From Moraxellaceae bacterium (lineage in GTDB: Bacteria; Pseudomonadota; Gammaproteobacteria; Pseudomonadales; Moraxellaceae), in NCBI GenBank assembly GCA_030680295.1, contig JAUXVU010000018.1, forward strand, positions 310,001 to 374,000: a DNA stretch of 64,000 bases, written 5' to 3'. The position numbers and the translations under genes are program-made. Under the pieces are notes generated by a model. That model was not told the origin of the DNA, did not search any database, and saw nothing but the letters and a program-made list of their open reading frames with translations. Below, in pieces: positions 42,291 to 51,298 of the stretch (position 1 is the first letter of the stretch; every line of letters starts with the position of its first letter).

Positions 42291-43819
42291 GCAGTTAGGG
42301 CCATTTTCAGTGTCTTTAAATGGTCGCCTAGTGTAGCTTTTTGCGTCTTGCCGTTGGCGGCAACCAGTTTAAAGTCGGCTGGATTAAAGCGCGCTACACG
42401 AATGCGATACTCAAAGTTAAAGCCAGGGTAGAGCGTGTTGTTACGACCATTAGGGCTTAAGTACCAGCTATCACAGCCTGATTTCCACACGGTGTGTTCG
42501 CTGCGTTTATCCATCATGTCGACAAAGCGTGCTTCAGCTTCTGGCTTTACCTCAATGTATTTCAGCTTGTTTTGCTGGCGTAACAAAATGCCTTGGCAAA
42601 CGTAGTCAATTTGCTTTTCAGCATAAGCAATGACCGATGTGTGGCCGGGGCCGGTAAAAGGGCCAACCAAGACATACATATTGGGGAAGCCGGTGGTGCT
42701 TAAGCCATTAAACGCTTCGGCGCCATCTTTCCACTTTTCGGCTAATTTTTGGCCATTGATGCCGGTGATATCAAACGGTGCACCTGTGCTACGCACGGTA
42801 TAACCAGTCGCGTAGATAATTACATCCAACTCATGATGCACGCCGTCATTGGTCTCAACACCCGTTTCGGTGATGCGCTTAATGCCCTGATCTGCCAATG
42901 TGACGTCATCGCGTTGCATGGTGGGGAACCAGTCACTGGATACCAATACACGCTTGCAGCCAAACTTAAAGTTAGGGGTTAGGCGAGCGCGTAAGGCGTC
43001 GTCTTTGACCTTTTTACGCAGATAGCTACGAGCAATTTTCTCAGGCTGAGCCTTAAATGCGTCATAACGCAAAATCAAAAATGGCGCGGTCAGTTCGTTA
43101 AACCAGTATTGGCCTAAGCGAGGTGCCAACATGGCGGCGGGTACGCGGCTGTAAACGGACTTTTCGCGATCACTAATGGCACGGTCTGGGCGCGGCATAA
43201 TCCAGTTTGCGGTGCGTTGGAACACGGTTAAATGGCTGACTTTATCGGCAATGGCTGGGCCAATTTGCACGGCAGTGGCGCCAGTGCCAATCAAGCCTAC
43301 ACGTTTGCCTGTCAGGTCTACGGAGTGGTCCCAGCGTGCGCTGTGAATGCTAATGCCTTTGAATTGGTCACGACCTTCAATAGCAGCGGTGTTGGGCTCG
43401 GCAAATGGGCCGGGTGCTGCAACGACATTATGTGCTTGTACTTCGCGGCCATCTGCAATCTGTAGTGTCCACAGTCCGGTATCTTGATCGAATTGAGCAG
43501 CGGTAACGGCGCTGTTAAAAACCAAGTGTTCGTACATGCCGTATTTTTCTGCGCAATGACGAATGTACTGGTGGATTTCGCCTTGTTTGGCATAAATGTG
43601 CGACCACTTGGCGTAAGGCTCAAAAGAATATGAGTACAGCGCGGACTTCACATCACAGCCGCAGCCTGGGTAGGTGTTGTCGCGCCAAGTGCCGCCAACA
43701 TCGTTAGCCTTTTCAAAAATTTTGAAATTTTTGATGCCTTGTTTTTTAAGCTGAATGCCCATGCCTAAGCCGGAAAAACCACTACCGATGACGGCTACTT
43801 CAAGAACTTGCTGGTTCAT
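42287..43819 (-). CDS. Baeyer-Villiger-type flavin monooxygenase
   Basis: A 510-residue FAD- and NADPH-dependent monooxygenase. The FAD motif VIGSGFSGLGMG is at the N-terminus, NADPH motif LIGTGATAVQIG at about residue 175, and between them lies FKGISIHSARWDH, the Baeyer-Villiger fingerprint FxGxxxHxxxW(P/D). ATGYTVRS near residue 340 is a further family mark. It would insert oxygen into a ketone to give an ester or lactone. Its ATG overlaps the stop of a TetR gene (ATGA), forming an autoregulated two-gene operon. Substrate unknown. Confidence 0.92.
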   Translation of the reverse strand: MNQQVLEVAVIGSGFSGLGMGIQLKKQGIKNFKIFEKANDVGGTWRDNTYPGCGCDVKSALYSYSFEPYAKWSHIYAKQGEIHQYIRHCAEKYGMYEHLVFNSAVTAAQFDQDTGLWTLQIADGREVQAHNVVAAPGPFAEPNTAAIEGRDQFKGISIHSARWDHSVDLTGKRVGLIGTGATAVQIGPAIADKVSHLTVFQRTANWIMPRPDRAISDREKSVYSRVPAAMLAPRLGQYWFNELTAPFLILRYDAFKAQPEKIARSYLRKKVKDDALRARLTPNFKFGCKRVLVSSDWFPTMQRDDVTLADQGIKRITETGVETNDGVHHELDVIIYATGYTVRSTGAPFDITGINGQKLAEKWKDGAEAFNGLSTTGFPNMYVLVGPFTGPGHTSVIAYAEKQIDYVCQGILLRQQNKLKYIEVKPEAEARFVDMMDKRSEHTVWKSGCDSWYLSPNGRNNTLYPGFNFEYRIRVARFNPADFKLVAANGKTQKATLGDHLKTLKMALTA

Positions 43820-44496
43820 AGTGTTGTACTCGTGGGGGTTTGAGGTGTTGCCAACAGAGGCAAAACACGGGTTAACACAGTCGGTGGCATGCTCAATATG
43901 AGTCCGCCGAGTGTGAATTTAGTGCACATTTTTGCCGCCTCATGCGGCGTCGGGGTGTTCTCTAACAACATGCGATGCGCTAACTGCAGCACCATGCCAA
44001 ATGTCGCATCGGCAAAGTCTCTTGGATTTGTGATGGTGATAAGTCCAGCTTGATTGCCAAGCTCAAGGTCCTTACTCATTTCATTAGCGACTTGGTTGCA
44101 TAGCTGCCAGAAGTGGTCATCCATGCTGCCGCTGCTGGAAAAGCCAGAGCGAAAAAGGCCTAGGCTGATTTCGCGATGCTGATAAAACGTGTCAAAAGCA
44201 ATTTCATAAGTGCGCTGCACGCCCATAACCATGTCAAGCGGGGAGCGCATATTCATTTGGCGTCTGGCCTGCAGGATGTTGTCATGCATGGCACTAAAGA
44301 TGCGCTCAAAAATAATAAGGAATAACTCTTCCTTATCTTTGAATTGTTTGTAAAAAGCGCTGATGCCAGTGCCGGCTGCTGCAGCAATTTCGGCAATCTG
44401 CGTGTTGGCTACGCCTTTTTCAGAGAACAGCTTAGTGGCCGAATCGATAAGATTTTGGCGGGTTTCAGCAAGTTGCTCTAGGGTTCGTCTGGCCAT
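43816..44496 (-). CDS. TetR-family regulator of the monooxygenase operon
   Basis: A 226-residue TetR-type repressor. The helix-turn-helix region is GVANTQIAEIAAAAGTGISA followed by FYKQFKDKEELFLIIFE (about residues 28-65). The C-terminal ligand domain is unassigned. It is the first gene of an operon with the Baeyer-Villiger-type monooxygenase, overlapping it by four bases. A palindromic operator 20 to 42 bases upstream of its ATG suggests autoregulation and induction by the monooxygenase substrate. Confidence 0.92.
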   Translation of the reverse strand: MARRTLEQLAETRQNLIDSATKLFSEKGVANTQIAEIAAAAGTGISAFYKQFKDKEELFLIIFERIFSAMHDNILQARRQMNMRSPLDMVMGVQRTYEIAFDTFYQHREISLGLFRSGFSSSGSMDDHFWQLCNQVANEMSKDLELGNQAGLITITNPRDFADATFGMVLQLAHRMLLENTPTPHEAAKMCTKFTLGGLILSMPPTVLTRVLPLLATPQTPTSTTL

Positions 44497-44516
44497 TTTG
44501 GCGCATCCATCTAAAC

Positions 44517-44538
44517 AATTGGAATAATAATTCCAATT
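44517..44538. promoter_or_regulatory. Palindromic operator upstream of the TetR/monooxygenase operon
   Basis: Perfect 9-bp arms AATTGGAAT (44517-44525) and ATTCCAATT (44530-44538) flank a 4-base centre; a further half-site AATTGG follows at 44539-44544. Size and position fit the binding site of a TetR dimer controlling its own operon. Confidence 0.75.
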
Positions 44539-44563
44539 AATTGGTCTGCTGTCAAGTCATGGA

Positions 44564-44590
44564 CGAAAAAAAGCGACCCGAAGGCCGCTA
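44564..44590 (-). terminator. Intrinsic terminator after the channel gene
   Basis: On the minus strand GCGGCC-TTCG-GGTCGC forms a 6-bp stem (one G-U pair) with a stable TTCG tetraloop, followed by seven T residues. It lies about 30 bases past the channel stop codon at 44621. Confidence 0.85.
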
Positions 44591-44620
44591 AAAGGGGAAC
44601 ACTAAAGTTATCGATGGAGG

Positions 44621-46078
44621 TTACTGCTTATCAATTTTATCCAACCAGCGTGACATTAAGCGGCCGGCAGCTTCGCGGCCACCTAGGCCAAACGATAGGG
44701 CAAAAGCGACTGCAATAGCACCTAAGGTCAAGCCAAACGCAAGGTTCACAATGGAGTCGGCAATGCCCATGGCACGTAAGCCCATGGCCAGCACTAAACC
44801 AATAATGAGCACACGTACAATATTGGCAAGCCAAGTGGCTTGGCCATCATTGCTGCGTGCTACCACGGTGGCCAGAAGATTGGCTAACCAGAAGCCTACC
44901 ATCAGAATCACGGCACCTAAGAGTAGATCGCCACCAAACATAATGAAGGCGGAGACAATGTCTCTGACTTGCAGCATGTTTAACTGGTTGGCCGCCTCAA
45001 CAGTGGCAAATAACATGGCGAAAAACAGCAGTAACTGACCCACTAAGTTCGACAGCTTAAGGTTGCCCAACAGTTGTTGCATGTTGATTTTTTCAGGTAC
45101 GCCATCTAGGCCTGTGCCGGCCAAAAAGCTACTGACGATGCCAGCAATAAAGCGAGCCACAATGTAGGTGATAAGTAGGATCAGTGTGGCAGCAATGATG
45201 GCGGGCAGTGCCGAAATCATTTGGTGCAGCATGCTGATGGCGGGTTCTGAAACGGCGGCAATATTGAGTGCATCCAGTGCCGAAATAATGACCGGTACAA
45301 AGATGACCAGAAACACCACAGTACCAATCAGTTTAGGAACATTGGTGGCCTCATTTAAGCCAATACGTTGCAGACCTGATTGCAGTTGGGTGGCATCAAG
45401 CAGGTTGGTGACAATGCCGCGTACAATTTTGGCAATGATATAACCCACAATCGCGATGATGGCGGCGGCAAAAATATTAGGTACGAAGGTCAGCATGTCT
45501 TCTACCATAAATTGCAGCGGCCCCATCAGTCCCTCAAGACGCAGAGTGGACAGAATCATCGGTAAAAACATGAGTAAAATCAGCCAATAAGCGACTTGGC
45601 CAATGCTGTTGCCAATTGGCGGCATGTCGGCATCTGCACTAATACGCTCATCCAAGCTGGTCGTTGCAAGTATGCGGGTGAGGGCGGCACGAACGATGGA
45701 GGCTAGAACCCAGCCAACGATTAGGATGACTGCGGCAGCGACAATACGTGGTAGGAACACCATGACTTCATTGAGCATGTTGGCGAATGGTGCAGACACA
45801 CTTAACAAGTTAAGCATATTGAAGCCGGCGACTACCGCCACTAACAAGATAAACCAGAACACAATGCGTTTAATGATCAGCTCGACATCGGTACTTGCGC
45901 CAGTGGTGCTATTGATTTGGTTATTTAGTTTAAGTGAGCTTAAAACTCGCCCGGTTAAAGCGGAAATCGACAAGGCCACAATCCAGCCAAGCAATAACAG
46001 TAGCACTGCCCCAATAATGGCTGGCAGCTCGCCGCTAAACGACGACTGCAAGGTATCCTGCAGGGAAAAGTTGTCCAT
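44621..46078 (-). CDS. TM-helix-repeat mechanosensitive channel family protein
   Basis: A 485-residue inner-membrane protein with about ten to twelve hydrophobic helices built from repeated units of the conserved TM-helix type (for example LPRIVAAAVILIVGWVLASIVR, FVPNIFAAAIIAIVGYIIAKIVR-like, LPAIIAATLILLITYIVARFIAG). The C-terminal unit LTLGAIAVAFALSFGLGGREAAG resembles the glycine-rich pore region of MscS-related proteins, but the cytoplasmic MscS cage domain is absent. GAGGAG precedes the ATG. It is a single-gene unit with its own terminator. A role in osmotic response is family-based; gating has not been shown for this subtype. Confidence 0.85.
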   Translation of the reverse strand: MDNFSLQDTLQSSFSGELPAIIGAVLLLLLGWIVALSISALTGRVLSSLKLNNQINSTTGASTDVELIIKRIVFWFILLVAVVAGFNMLNLLSVSAPFANMLNEVMVFLPRIVAAAVILIVGWVLASIVRAALTRILATTSLDERISADADMPPIGNSIGQVAYWLILLMFLPMILSTLRLEGLMGPLQFMVEDMLTFVPNIFAAAIIAIVGYIIAKIVRGIVTNLLDATQLQSGLQRIGLNEATNVPKLIGTVVFLVIFVPVIISALDALNIAAVSEPAISMLHQMISALPAIIAATLILLITYIVARFIAGIVSSFLAGTGLDGVPEKINMQQLLGNLKLSNLVGQLLLFFAMLFATVEAANQLNMLQVRDIVSAFIMFGGDLLLGAVILMVGFWLANLLATVVARSNDGQATWLANIVRVLIIGLVLAMGLRAMGIADSIVNLAFGLTLGAIAVAFALSFGLGGREAAGRLMSRWLDKIDKQ

Positions 46079-46175
46079 GGTGACTCCTCGGGTAATCAGT
46101 AGTGCTCAATTACCCTAGAGACGAAAACATGGCGTGTAAACCCAAGGTGGGCTATGAATAGGCTGAGTGGTAGTG

Positions 46176-46205
46176 AAACTAAGACCCAGCGGCGGGCCTT
46201 AGTTT
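46176..46205 (-). terminator. Hairpin after folE
   Basis: Arms AAACTAAGACCC (46176-46187) and GGGCCTTAGTTT (46194-46205) pair over 12 positions. The single plus-strand mismatch becomes a G-U pair on the minus strand, favouring minus-strand RNA. It lies just after the folE stop; the downstream T tract is poor beyond the stem's own TTT. Confidence 0.65.
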
Positions 46206-46215
46206 GTTTAGCTAA

Positions 46216-46755
46216 CTATTTGATGAATGAGAGAAACTCATTACGTGTTTGCGGATTTTGACGGAAGTCACCCAGCATGACGGAGGTGACTGTAGTGGAG
46301 TGTTGCTTCTCCACGCCACGCATCATCATGCACATGTGTGCGGCGTCAATAACAACTGCCACACCACGTGCATTAGTCACTTCTTGAACTGCGTCAGCAA
46401 TTTCTTTAGTGAGGTTTTCTTGAATCTGCAGGCGACGCGCATACATATCTACAATGCGCGCTACTTTAGACAAGCCTAAAACCTTGCCAGAAGGTAGGTA
46501 AGCCACATGAGCTTTGCCAATAATAGGCAATAAGTGATGCTCACATAGTGAGTACACTTCAATGTCTTTAACTACCACCATTTCGTCGTTGTCTGACGGG
46601 AAAACGGCATTATTAACAAGTGTGTGTAGGTCCTGCTCATAACCACGACACAGATACTGCATGGCTTTGGCGGCGCGTTTGGGGGTATCGAGCAGGCCAG
46701 GACGGCCCAGGTCTTCACCAACAGCGCGGATAATGTCCGCGTAGGCGTTTTCCAT
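46216..46755 (-). CDS. folE: GTP cyclohydrolase I
   Basis: A 179-residue type I GTP cyclohydrolase, converting GTP to dihydroneopterin triphosphate, the first step of folate (and pterin) synthesis. Zinc ligands are visible in [10 protein letters not shown] and the distal HMCMMMRG; the catalytic and substrate elements [10 protein letters not shown] and [10 protein letters not shown] are intact. The length is slightly shorter than E. coli FolE (222), as in many Pseudomonadales FolE2-like short paralogues of the FolE family. It is followed by a hairpin and preceded by the Smr-domain gene on the same strand. Confidence 0.95.
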   Translation of the reverse strand: MENAYADIIRAVGEDLGRPGLLDTPKRAAKAMQYLCRGYEQDLHTLVNNAVFPSDNDEMVVVKDIEVYSLCEHHLLPIIGKAHVAYLPSGKVLGLSKVARIVDMYARRLQIQENLTKEIADAVQEVTNARGVAVVIDAAHMCMMMRGVEKQHSTTVTSVMLGDFRQNPQTRNEFLSFIK

Positions 46756-46824
46756 GATTTGTCTCGTACAAGTGAATGAACTGCGAACCCTAACGATTTC
46801 TGAGCTCGCGGTAAAGATGACAGA

Positions 46825-47481
46825 TTAGCGAGTTGTTTCCTGACGATGGCGTTTCAAGAGAACTAATACGGCACCGGTGCCGCCATCACGGGGTGGCGCA
46901 CTGCTAAACGCAATCACGTCTGGCAGCTGTTTTAACCAGCCATTCACGCTGGTTTTTAGCAGTGCCTGACCATTGATATGGCCTTTGCCGTGTACAATTT
47001 TAATGACTTGCAGACCTTCACGTTTAGCCTCATCAATCAATTGTAAAACAGCTTCACGAGCTTGCTCGATGGTGCAGCCGTGCAGGTCAACAGCACCACG
47101 CCAAGGCAGGGCGCCTGTGCGTAGTTTTTCAAACTGACGCAGCTGCACACCACTGCGTTGAAACGCGAGTGTTGCCTCGGCATCAACGGGCTGCATAAGG
47201 GCCACGGTGTCAGAAATAGCGATTTGCTCCCGCTCAATGCCACCCTCTGCGTTAGCTCGGCGTAGTGCAGTCAGTGCATCCACTTTGCGAGGCTTATTCG
47301 GGCGAGGCGGCGGAGGTGGTGCTTGGCTAGGCTTAACACCTTTTAAGGCTTTGGCTAACAGTTGCTCATCAGACAACTCTTCTTCAGCATGTTTAACTGC
47401 CACCACGTTTGCTGGCTTAGGTGGTTGGCTGGCCTGTGCTTTCAGTTGTCGCTTTAATGCATTTAAGGCTGGATCTTTCAT
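46825..47481 (-). CDS. Smr-domain protein
   Basis: A 218-residue protein with a charged, proline-rich N-terminal half (PPPPPRPNKPRK at about residues 56-67) and a C-terminal Smr domain. The domain shows VDLHGCTIEQAREAV and VIKIVHGKGH, the DLHG and HGxG motifs of the nuclease-like MutS2 C-terminal (Smr) fold. Stand-alone Smr proteins such as YdaL and SmrB have RNA or DNA endonuclease activity; SmrB cleaves mRNA at collided ribosomes. This protein's similarity is to the YdaL/SmrA-type arrangement. It lies upstream of folE with 69 bases between. Confidence 0.88.
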   Translation of the reverse strand: MKDPALNALKRQLKAQASQPPKPANVVAVKHAEEELSDEQLLAKALKGVKPSQAPPPPPRPNKPRKVDALTALRRANAEGGIEREQIAISDTVALMQPVDAEATLAFQRSGVQLRQFEKLRTGALPWRGAVDLHGCTIEQAREAVLQLIDEAKREGLQVIKIVHGKGHINGQALLKTSVNGWLKQLPDVIAFSSAPPRDGGTGAVLVLLKRHRQETTR

Positions 47482-47582
47482 GGCGGCTTCCGCGCAAAGA
47501 CTGTGCTTCTAGTATAAAATCAAATGATTAAGCAGATGTTGCTTGTTCTTGCTTGTTTAATCCATTGTGGAGACTTTATTTC

Positions 47583-48539
47583 GTGCAGACGCAACCCTCA
47601 GCCGTTGAGCTAAGTGATCATCAGTTAACAGAGGCTGTGGCCGAACTACATACCATTCGTGACTGGGTTCGCTTTTGTGTTAGCTGTTTTCGTGGCTGTG
47701 ATGTGCATTTAGGTCATGGTACCAGTGATCCATTTGCTGAAGCGACAGCATTGGTCATGCAAACGCTGAACTTAGAATGGTCTGCAGATGCGGAAATTTT
47801 AGATGCACGAGTTTTGCCAAGTGAACGCCAGCGTATGGCTGACTTGTTGCGCCGTCGTGTTAATGATCGTGTGCCCTTGGCGTATCTGCTTAATCTGGCC
47901 TACTTTGCTGGCCTGCCGTTTTATGTTGATGAGCGTGTGTTGGTGCCGCGTTCGCCAATTGCTGAGTTGATTCATAACGGCTTTGAGCCATGGTTAGGCC
48001 AAGAGCCACAACGTGTGCTGGATATGTGCACGGGATCAGGCTGTATTGCCATTGCCTGTGCAACGGCATTTGAAGATGCCTTGGTGGATGCGACTGATAT
48101 TTCATTAGATGCCTTGTCAGTGGCGGCAATTAATATTGAACATCACGACCTACAAGAGCGTGTGCACTTGCTGGAATCGGATGTGTTTAGCAAGCTACCG
48201 GGTCAGCGTTATGATCTTATCGTCAGTAATCCACCGTATGTGGATGCTGAAGACATGGCCGATTTGCCGGAAGAATTTCTGCGTGAGCCTGAATTGGGTT
48301 TGGCAGCAGGGGCTGATGGCCTAGATATCTGTAAGCGTATTTTGGCTGAAGCGGCTGACTACCTGAGTGACGATGGTATTTTAGTGGTGGAAGTAGGCAA
48401 TTCGCAGTGGGCCTTGGAGCAAACTTTCCCTGATGTGGCCTTTGAGTGGGTAGAGTTTGAAAACGGTGGTCAGGGCGTGTTTGTGCTAACTGCCGCCGCG
48501 TGTCGAGAGCATCAAGCATTATTTGAAAGCGCGATTTAA
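47583..48539 (+). CDS. prmB: 50S ribosomal protein L3 glutamine methyltransferase
   Basis: A 318-residue SAM-dependent methyltransferase of the HemK/PrmB type, modifying a glutamine of ribosomal protein L3. The SAM motif is VLDMCTGSGCIAIACA and the catalytic glutamine-binding motif is SNPPYVD. The N-terminal helical region (DWVRFCVSCFRGCDVHLGHGT) distinguishes PrmB from PrmC. I chose the GTG at 47583, with GGAG 10 bases upstream, over a TTG at 47553. It precedes aroC by 22 bases, the arrangement seen in E. coli and Pseudomonas. Confidence 0.95.
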   Translation: MQTQPSAVELSDHQLTEAVAELHTIRDWVRFCVSCFRGCDVHLGHGTSDPFAEATALVMQTLNLEWSADAEILDARVLPSERQRMADLLRRRVNDRVPLAYLLNLAYFAGLPFYVDERVLVPRSPIAELIHNGFEPWLGQEPQRVLDMCTGSGCIAIACATAFEDALVDATDISLDALSVAAINIEHHDLQERVHLLESDVFSKLPGQRYDLIVSNPPYVDAEDMADLPEEFLREPELGLAAGADGLDICKRILAEAADYLSDDGILVVEVGNSQWALEQTFPDVAFEWVEFENGGQGVFVLTAAACREHQALFESAI

Positions 48540-48561
48540 CAGAATTAGATGAGAGTGCAGC

Positions 48562-49671
48562 ATGGCGGGTAATACGATAGGTCAGGTTTTTACAGTCACC
48601 ACCTGCGGTGAGTCCCATGGGCCTGCCTTGGCGGCTATTGTTGATGGTGTGCCGCCCGGCATTGCATTGACAGAAGCTGACATTCAAATTGATCTAGACC
48701 GTCGCAAGCCCGGCACGTCGGCATTTTCTACCCAACGCAAAGAAGAAGACGTGGTGCGTATTTTGTCCGGGGTGTTTGAGGGCAAAACGACTGGCACACC
48801 GATTGGTTTGTTAATTGAAAATACCGATCAGAAATCGAAAGACTACGGCAATATTGCCGAGACTTTCCGTCCTGCCCATGCCGATTACACCTATACCCAT
48901 AAATTTGGTTTTCGTGACTACCGTGGCGGTGGTCGTTCCAGCGCCCGCGAAACAGCTATGCGTGTGGCTGCCGGTGCCATTGCCCGTAAGGTATTAGCAG
49001 AACAGTTTGGTGTCAGCATACGGGGTCGCGTCACTCAAATTGGTCATGTTAAAGCGCAGACCTGTGACTGGGACTATGTTGGCCAAAACCCGTTTTTCTG
49101 TGGTGATCGTGAAGCAGTAACGGCCATGGAGGCGCTAGTGTTGTCCATGCGCACTGAGCATTCCAGCATTGGCGCTTTGGTAGAAGTCTTTGCCAGTGGT
49201 ATGCCCGTAGGTTGGGGTGAGCCGGTATTTGATCGTTTAGACGCCGATATTGCGCATGCCATGATGAGCATTAACGCGGTTAAAGGCGTGGAAATTGGTG
49301 ATGGTTTTGCGGTGGTTGAGCAGCGCGGTGAAACACATCGTGATGAACTGACCCCTGAGGGCTTTTTAAGCAATCATTCTGGCGGTGTGTTGGGCGGTAT
49401 TTCCAGTGGCCAAGATCTGATTGTACGTATTGCGCTGAAGCCAACATCCAGCATCACCACACCCGGCCGTAGCATTACCGCCGCGGGTGAAGCCACGGAA
49501 GTGGTAACAAAAGGGCGCCATGACCCCTGTGTTGGTGTGCGTGCCACGCCGATTGCAGAGGCCATGTTAGCCATTGTTTTGCTTGATCATGCGCTGCGCC
49601 ACCGCGGCCAAAATCATGGCGTGCAATGTGCAACACCCGTTATTCCAGCTCAGGCGCCGAGTGTTAAATAA
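48562..49671 (+). CDS. aroC: Chorismate synthase
   Basis: A 369-residue enzyme converting 5-enolpyruvylshikimate-3-phosphate to chorismate with reduced FMN, the last common step of aromatic amino acid synthesis. Signature regions are [18 protein letters not shown] at the N-terminus, [30 protein letters not shown] in the middle (quoted in part: [13 protein letters not shown]) and [18 protein letters not shown] near the end. Length matches the family. It lies between prmB and an MFS gene in one operon. Confidence 0.98.
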   Translation: MAGNTIGQVFTVTTCGESHGPALAAIVDGVPPGIALTEADIQIDLDRRKPGTSAFSTQRKEEDVVRILSGVFEGKTTGTPIGLLIENTDQKSKDYGNIAETFRPAHADYTYTHKFGFRDYRGGGRSSARETAMRVAAGAIARKVLAEQFGVSIRGRVTQIGHVKAQTCDWDYVGQNPFFCGDREAVTAMEALVLSMRTEHSSIGALVEVFASGMPVGWGEPVFDRLDADIAHAMMSINAVKGVEIGDGFAVVEQRGETHRDELTPEGFLSNHSGGVLGGISSGQDLIVRIALKPTSSITTPGRSITAAGEATEVVTKGRHDPCVGVRATPIAEAMLAIVLLDHALRHRGQNHGVQCATPVIPAQAPSVK

Positions 49672-49683
49672 CGGTCAGCGTCT

Positions 49684-50847
49684 GTGACCAGCCCCTTTTT
49701 GCGCTTAGGCGCATTTTATTTTTTCTATTTCGCTGTTATTGGCGGTTTTCAGCCCTACTGGGGGCTGTACCTGCAAGGGCAGGGTTTTAGCCCTGCCGCC
49801 ATTGGCGAGCTGATGGCCATTGTCATGGCCACTCGTATTATTGCGCCTAATTTCTGGGGTTATATTGCCGATCACACTGGCAAGCGTTTGCAGCTTGTGC
49901 GTTTTGGCGCCTTTATGATGCTGCTGGTATGGCTAGGGGTGTTCTGGGCGCGTGAGTACTGGTCGTTGGCCTTGGTGCTGCTGGCGTACGGTTTTTTTCA
50001 GAACGCAATTTTGGCGCAGTTTGAAGCGGTCACCATGGCGCATTTAGGGGCGCGTCGAGAGCGTTATAGCCTGATCAGGTTGTGGGGCTCGTTGGGTTTT
50101 ATTGTCACGGGTACCGGCCTAGGTATCTTATTCGATCATATTTCAGTCGACAGCCTGCCGATTTGGCTATTGGCTTGTGCCTTGGCGACGTGGCTTTCAT
50201 CACTGCTGGTGCCTGACATCAAAACACCTAAGCGTCATGAAGCTAGTGACGGCCTGTGGACTATCTTAAAGCGCCAGCCGGTTTGGGCGTTTTTTCTAGC
50301 GCATTTCTTGCTGCAGTTTTCACATGCGCCTTATTACACTTTTTACAGCATTCATCTCGAAGAGCATGGTTATTCTCGCACTGAAATCGGCTGGTTGTGG
50401 GGTGTAGGGGTGTTGGCCGAGATCTTGTTGTTTTTAGTTATGCATCGTTTTATGCCGTGGCTTGGTGAAATGCGGCTGATGTTATGGAGTCTGTTGTTAG
50501 CGGGCATGCGCTGGTTAGTGATTGGTTTTATGGTGGATAGTCATGTGGCTATTTGGTTGGCGCAGCTGCTGCATGCCGCCAGTTTTGCCACCTTCCACGC
50601 TGCTGCGATGGTGTTAATTTATCGCCACTTTGGGGATGGTCACCAAGGCCAAGGTCAGGCGATTTACAGCATGTTATGGGGTATGGGTGTGGCCATTGGC
50701 TCGCTGTTAACGGGCATGGTGTGGGCCGCATCGACCAGTGCTTGGGTGTTTGCAGCGGCGGCACTAATGTGTTTGTTGGCGTGGATTGTGTTGATGGCTG
50801 CCAAGCAAACGCCGACTAGTCTTCTTCGGCCAAATCACTTAGCCTAA
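49684..50847 (+). CDS. MFS transporter, phenylpropionate-permease-like (HcaT type)
   Basis: A 387-residue inner-membrane transporter with 12 predicted helices. The opening FYFFYFAVIGGFQPYWGLYLQ and the segment RLWGSLGFIVTGTGLG are typical of the LacY/HcaT-like branch (PucC/nucleoside-proton symporter relatives) annotated as 3-phenylpropionate permease. The GTG at 49684 starts the protein 12 bases after aroC; ribosome-binding is weak, suggesting coupling to aroC translation. This gene commonly follows aroC in Pseudomonas, where its substrate has not been proven. Confidence 0.88.
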   Translation: MTSPFLRLGAFYFFYFAVIGGFQPYWGLYLQGQGFSPAAIGELMAIVMATRIIAPNFWGYIADHTGKRLQLVRFGAFMMLLVWLGVFWAREYWSLALVLLAYGFFQNAILAQFEAVTMAHLGARRERYSLIRLWGSLGFIVTGTGLGILFDHISVDSLPIWLLACALATWLSSLLVPDIKTPKRHEASDGLWTILKRQPVWAFFLAHFLLQFSHAPYYTFYSIHLEEHGYSRTEIGWLWGVGVLAEILLFLVMHRFMPWLGEMRLMLWSLLLAGMRWLVIGFMVDSHVAIWLAQLLHAASFATFHAAAMVLIYRHFGDGHQGQGQAIYSMLWGMGVAIGSLLTGMVWAASTSAWVFAAAALMCLLAWIVLMAAKQTPTSLLRPNHLA

Positions 50848-50878
50848 CCAGTCCTTTTGAAAGTTGCGGAGTGTCTTT

Positions 50879-51292
50879 GTGAGTGCGTCAAATAGTCCTG
50901 AAATTACTGTGTCGAGCTTAGATTTAGTGCGTTTAGAGGCGCTACTTTCTCGTTCCGACGTGAGTGGCAGTGAGGCGGGGGATTTGCTGCAAACAGAGTT
51001 AGATCGGGCAGAAGTTTTGCCGCCAGAAAAAATGCCACCAGATGTCGTTACAATGAACTCAATAGTCGTGTTTCGTATTGAGCAAACAGGTGCCGAATTT
51101 GAGCGTACGCTTTGTTACTCATCACAAACTGCTGAAAACGCTATATCAGTCTTGGCACCCGTTGGCATGGCTTTATTGGGTTTGCGCATTGGTCAAACGA
51201 TCGACTGGCCGGGCCCAGATGGTCGTATTTTGCAGGTAACAATCACAGGTATCCGTTATCAGCCCGAACGAGCAGGTGACTTGTCGCGTTAA
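50879..51292 (+). CDS. rnk: Regulator of nucleoside diphosphate kinase, GreA/GreB C-terminal-like
   Basis: A 137-residue Rnk protein. The C-terminal half has the FKBP-like GreA/GreB domain (VVFRIEQTG, SVLAPVGMALLGLRIGQTIDW), and the N-terminus is a short coiled coil instead of the long GreA one. Rnk binds RNA polymerase in the secondary channel and influences nucleoside diphosphate kinase levels. The GTG at 50879 has GGAG 7 bases upstream; the in-frame TTG at 50864 overlaps that site. It is the last gene of prmB-aroC-MFS-rnk. Confidence 0.87.
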   Translation: MSASNSPEITVSSLDLVRLEALLSRSDVSGSEAGDLLQTELDRAEVLPPEKMPPDVVTMNSIVVFRIEQTGAEFERTLCYSSQTAENAISVLAPVGMALLGLRIGQTIDWPGPDGRILQVTITGIRYQPERAGDLSR

Positions 51293-51298
51293 CTCAGA

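Noticed and set aside
46216-46755. FolE considered truncated because it is 179 residues
   Set aside because: All zinc and catalytic motifs are present, the start is a clear ATG, and short FolE forms of about 180 residues are common in Pseudomonas relatives.
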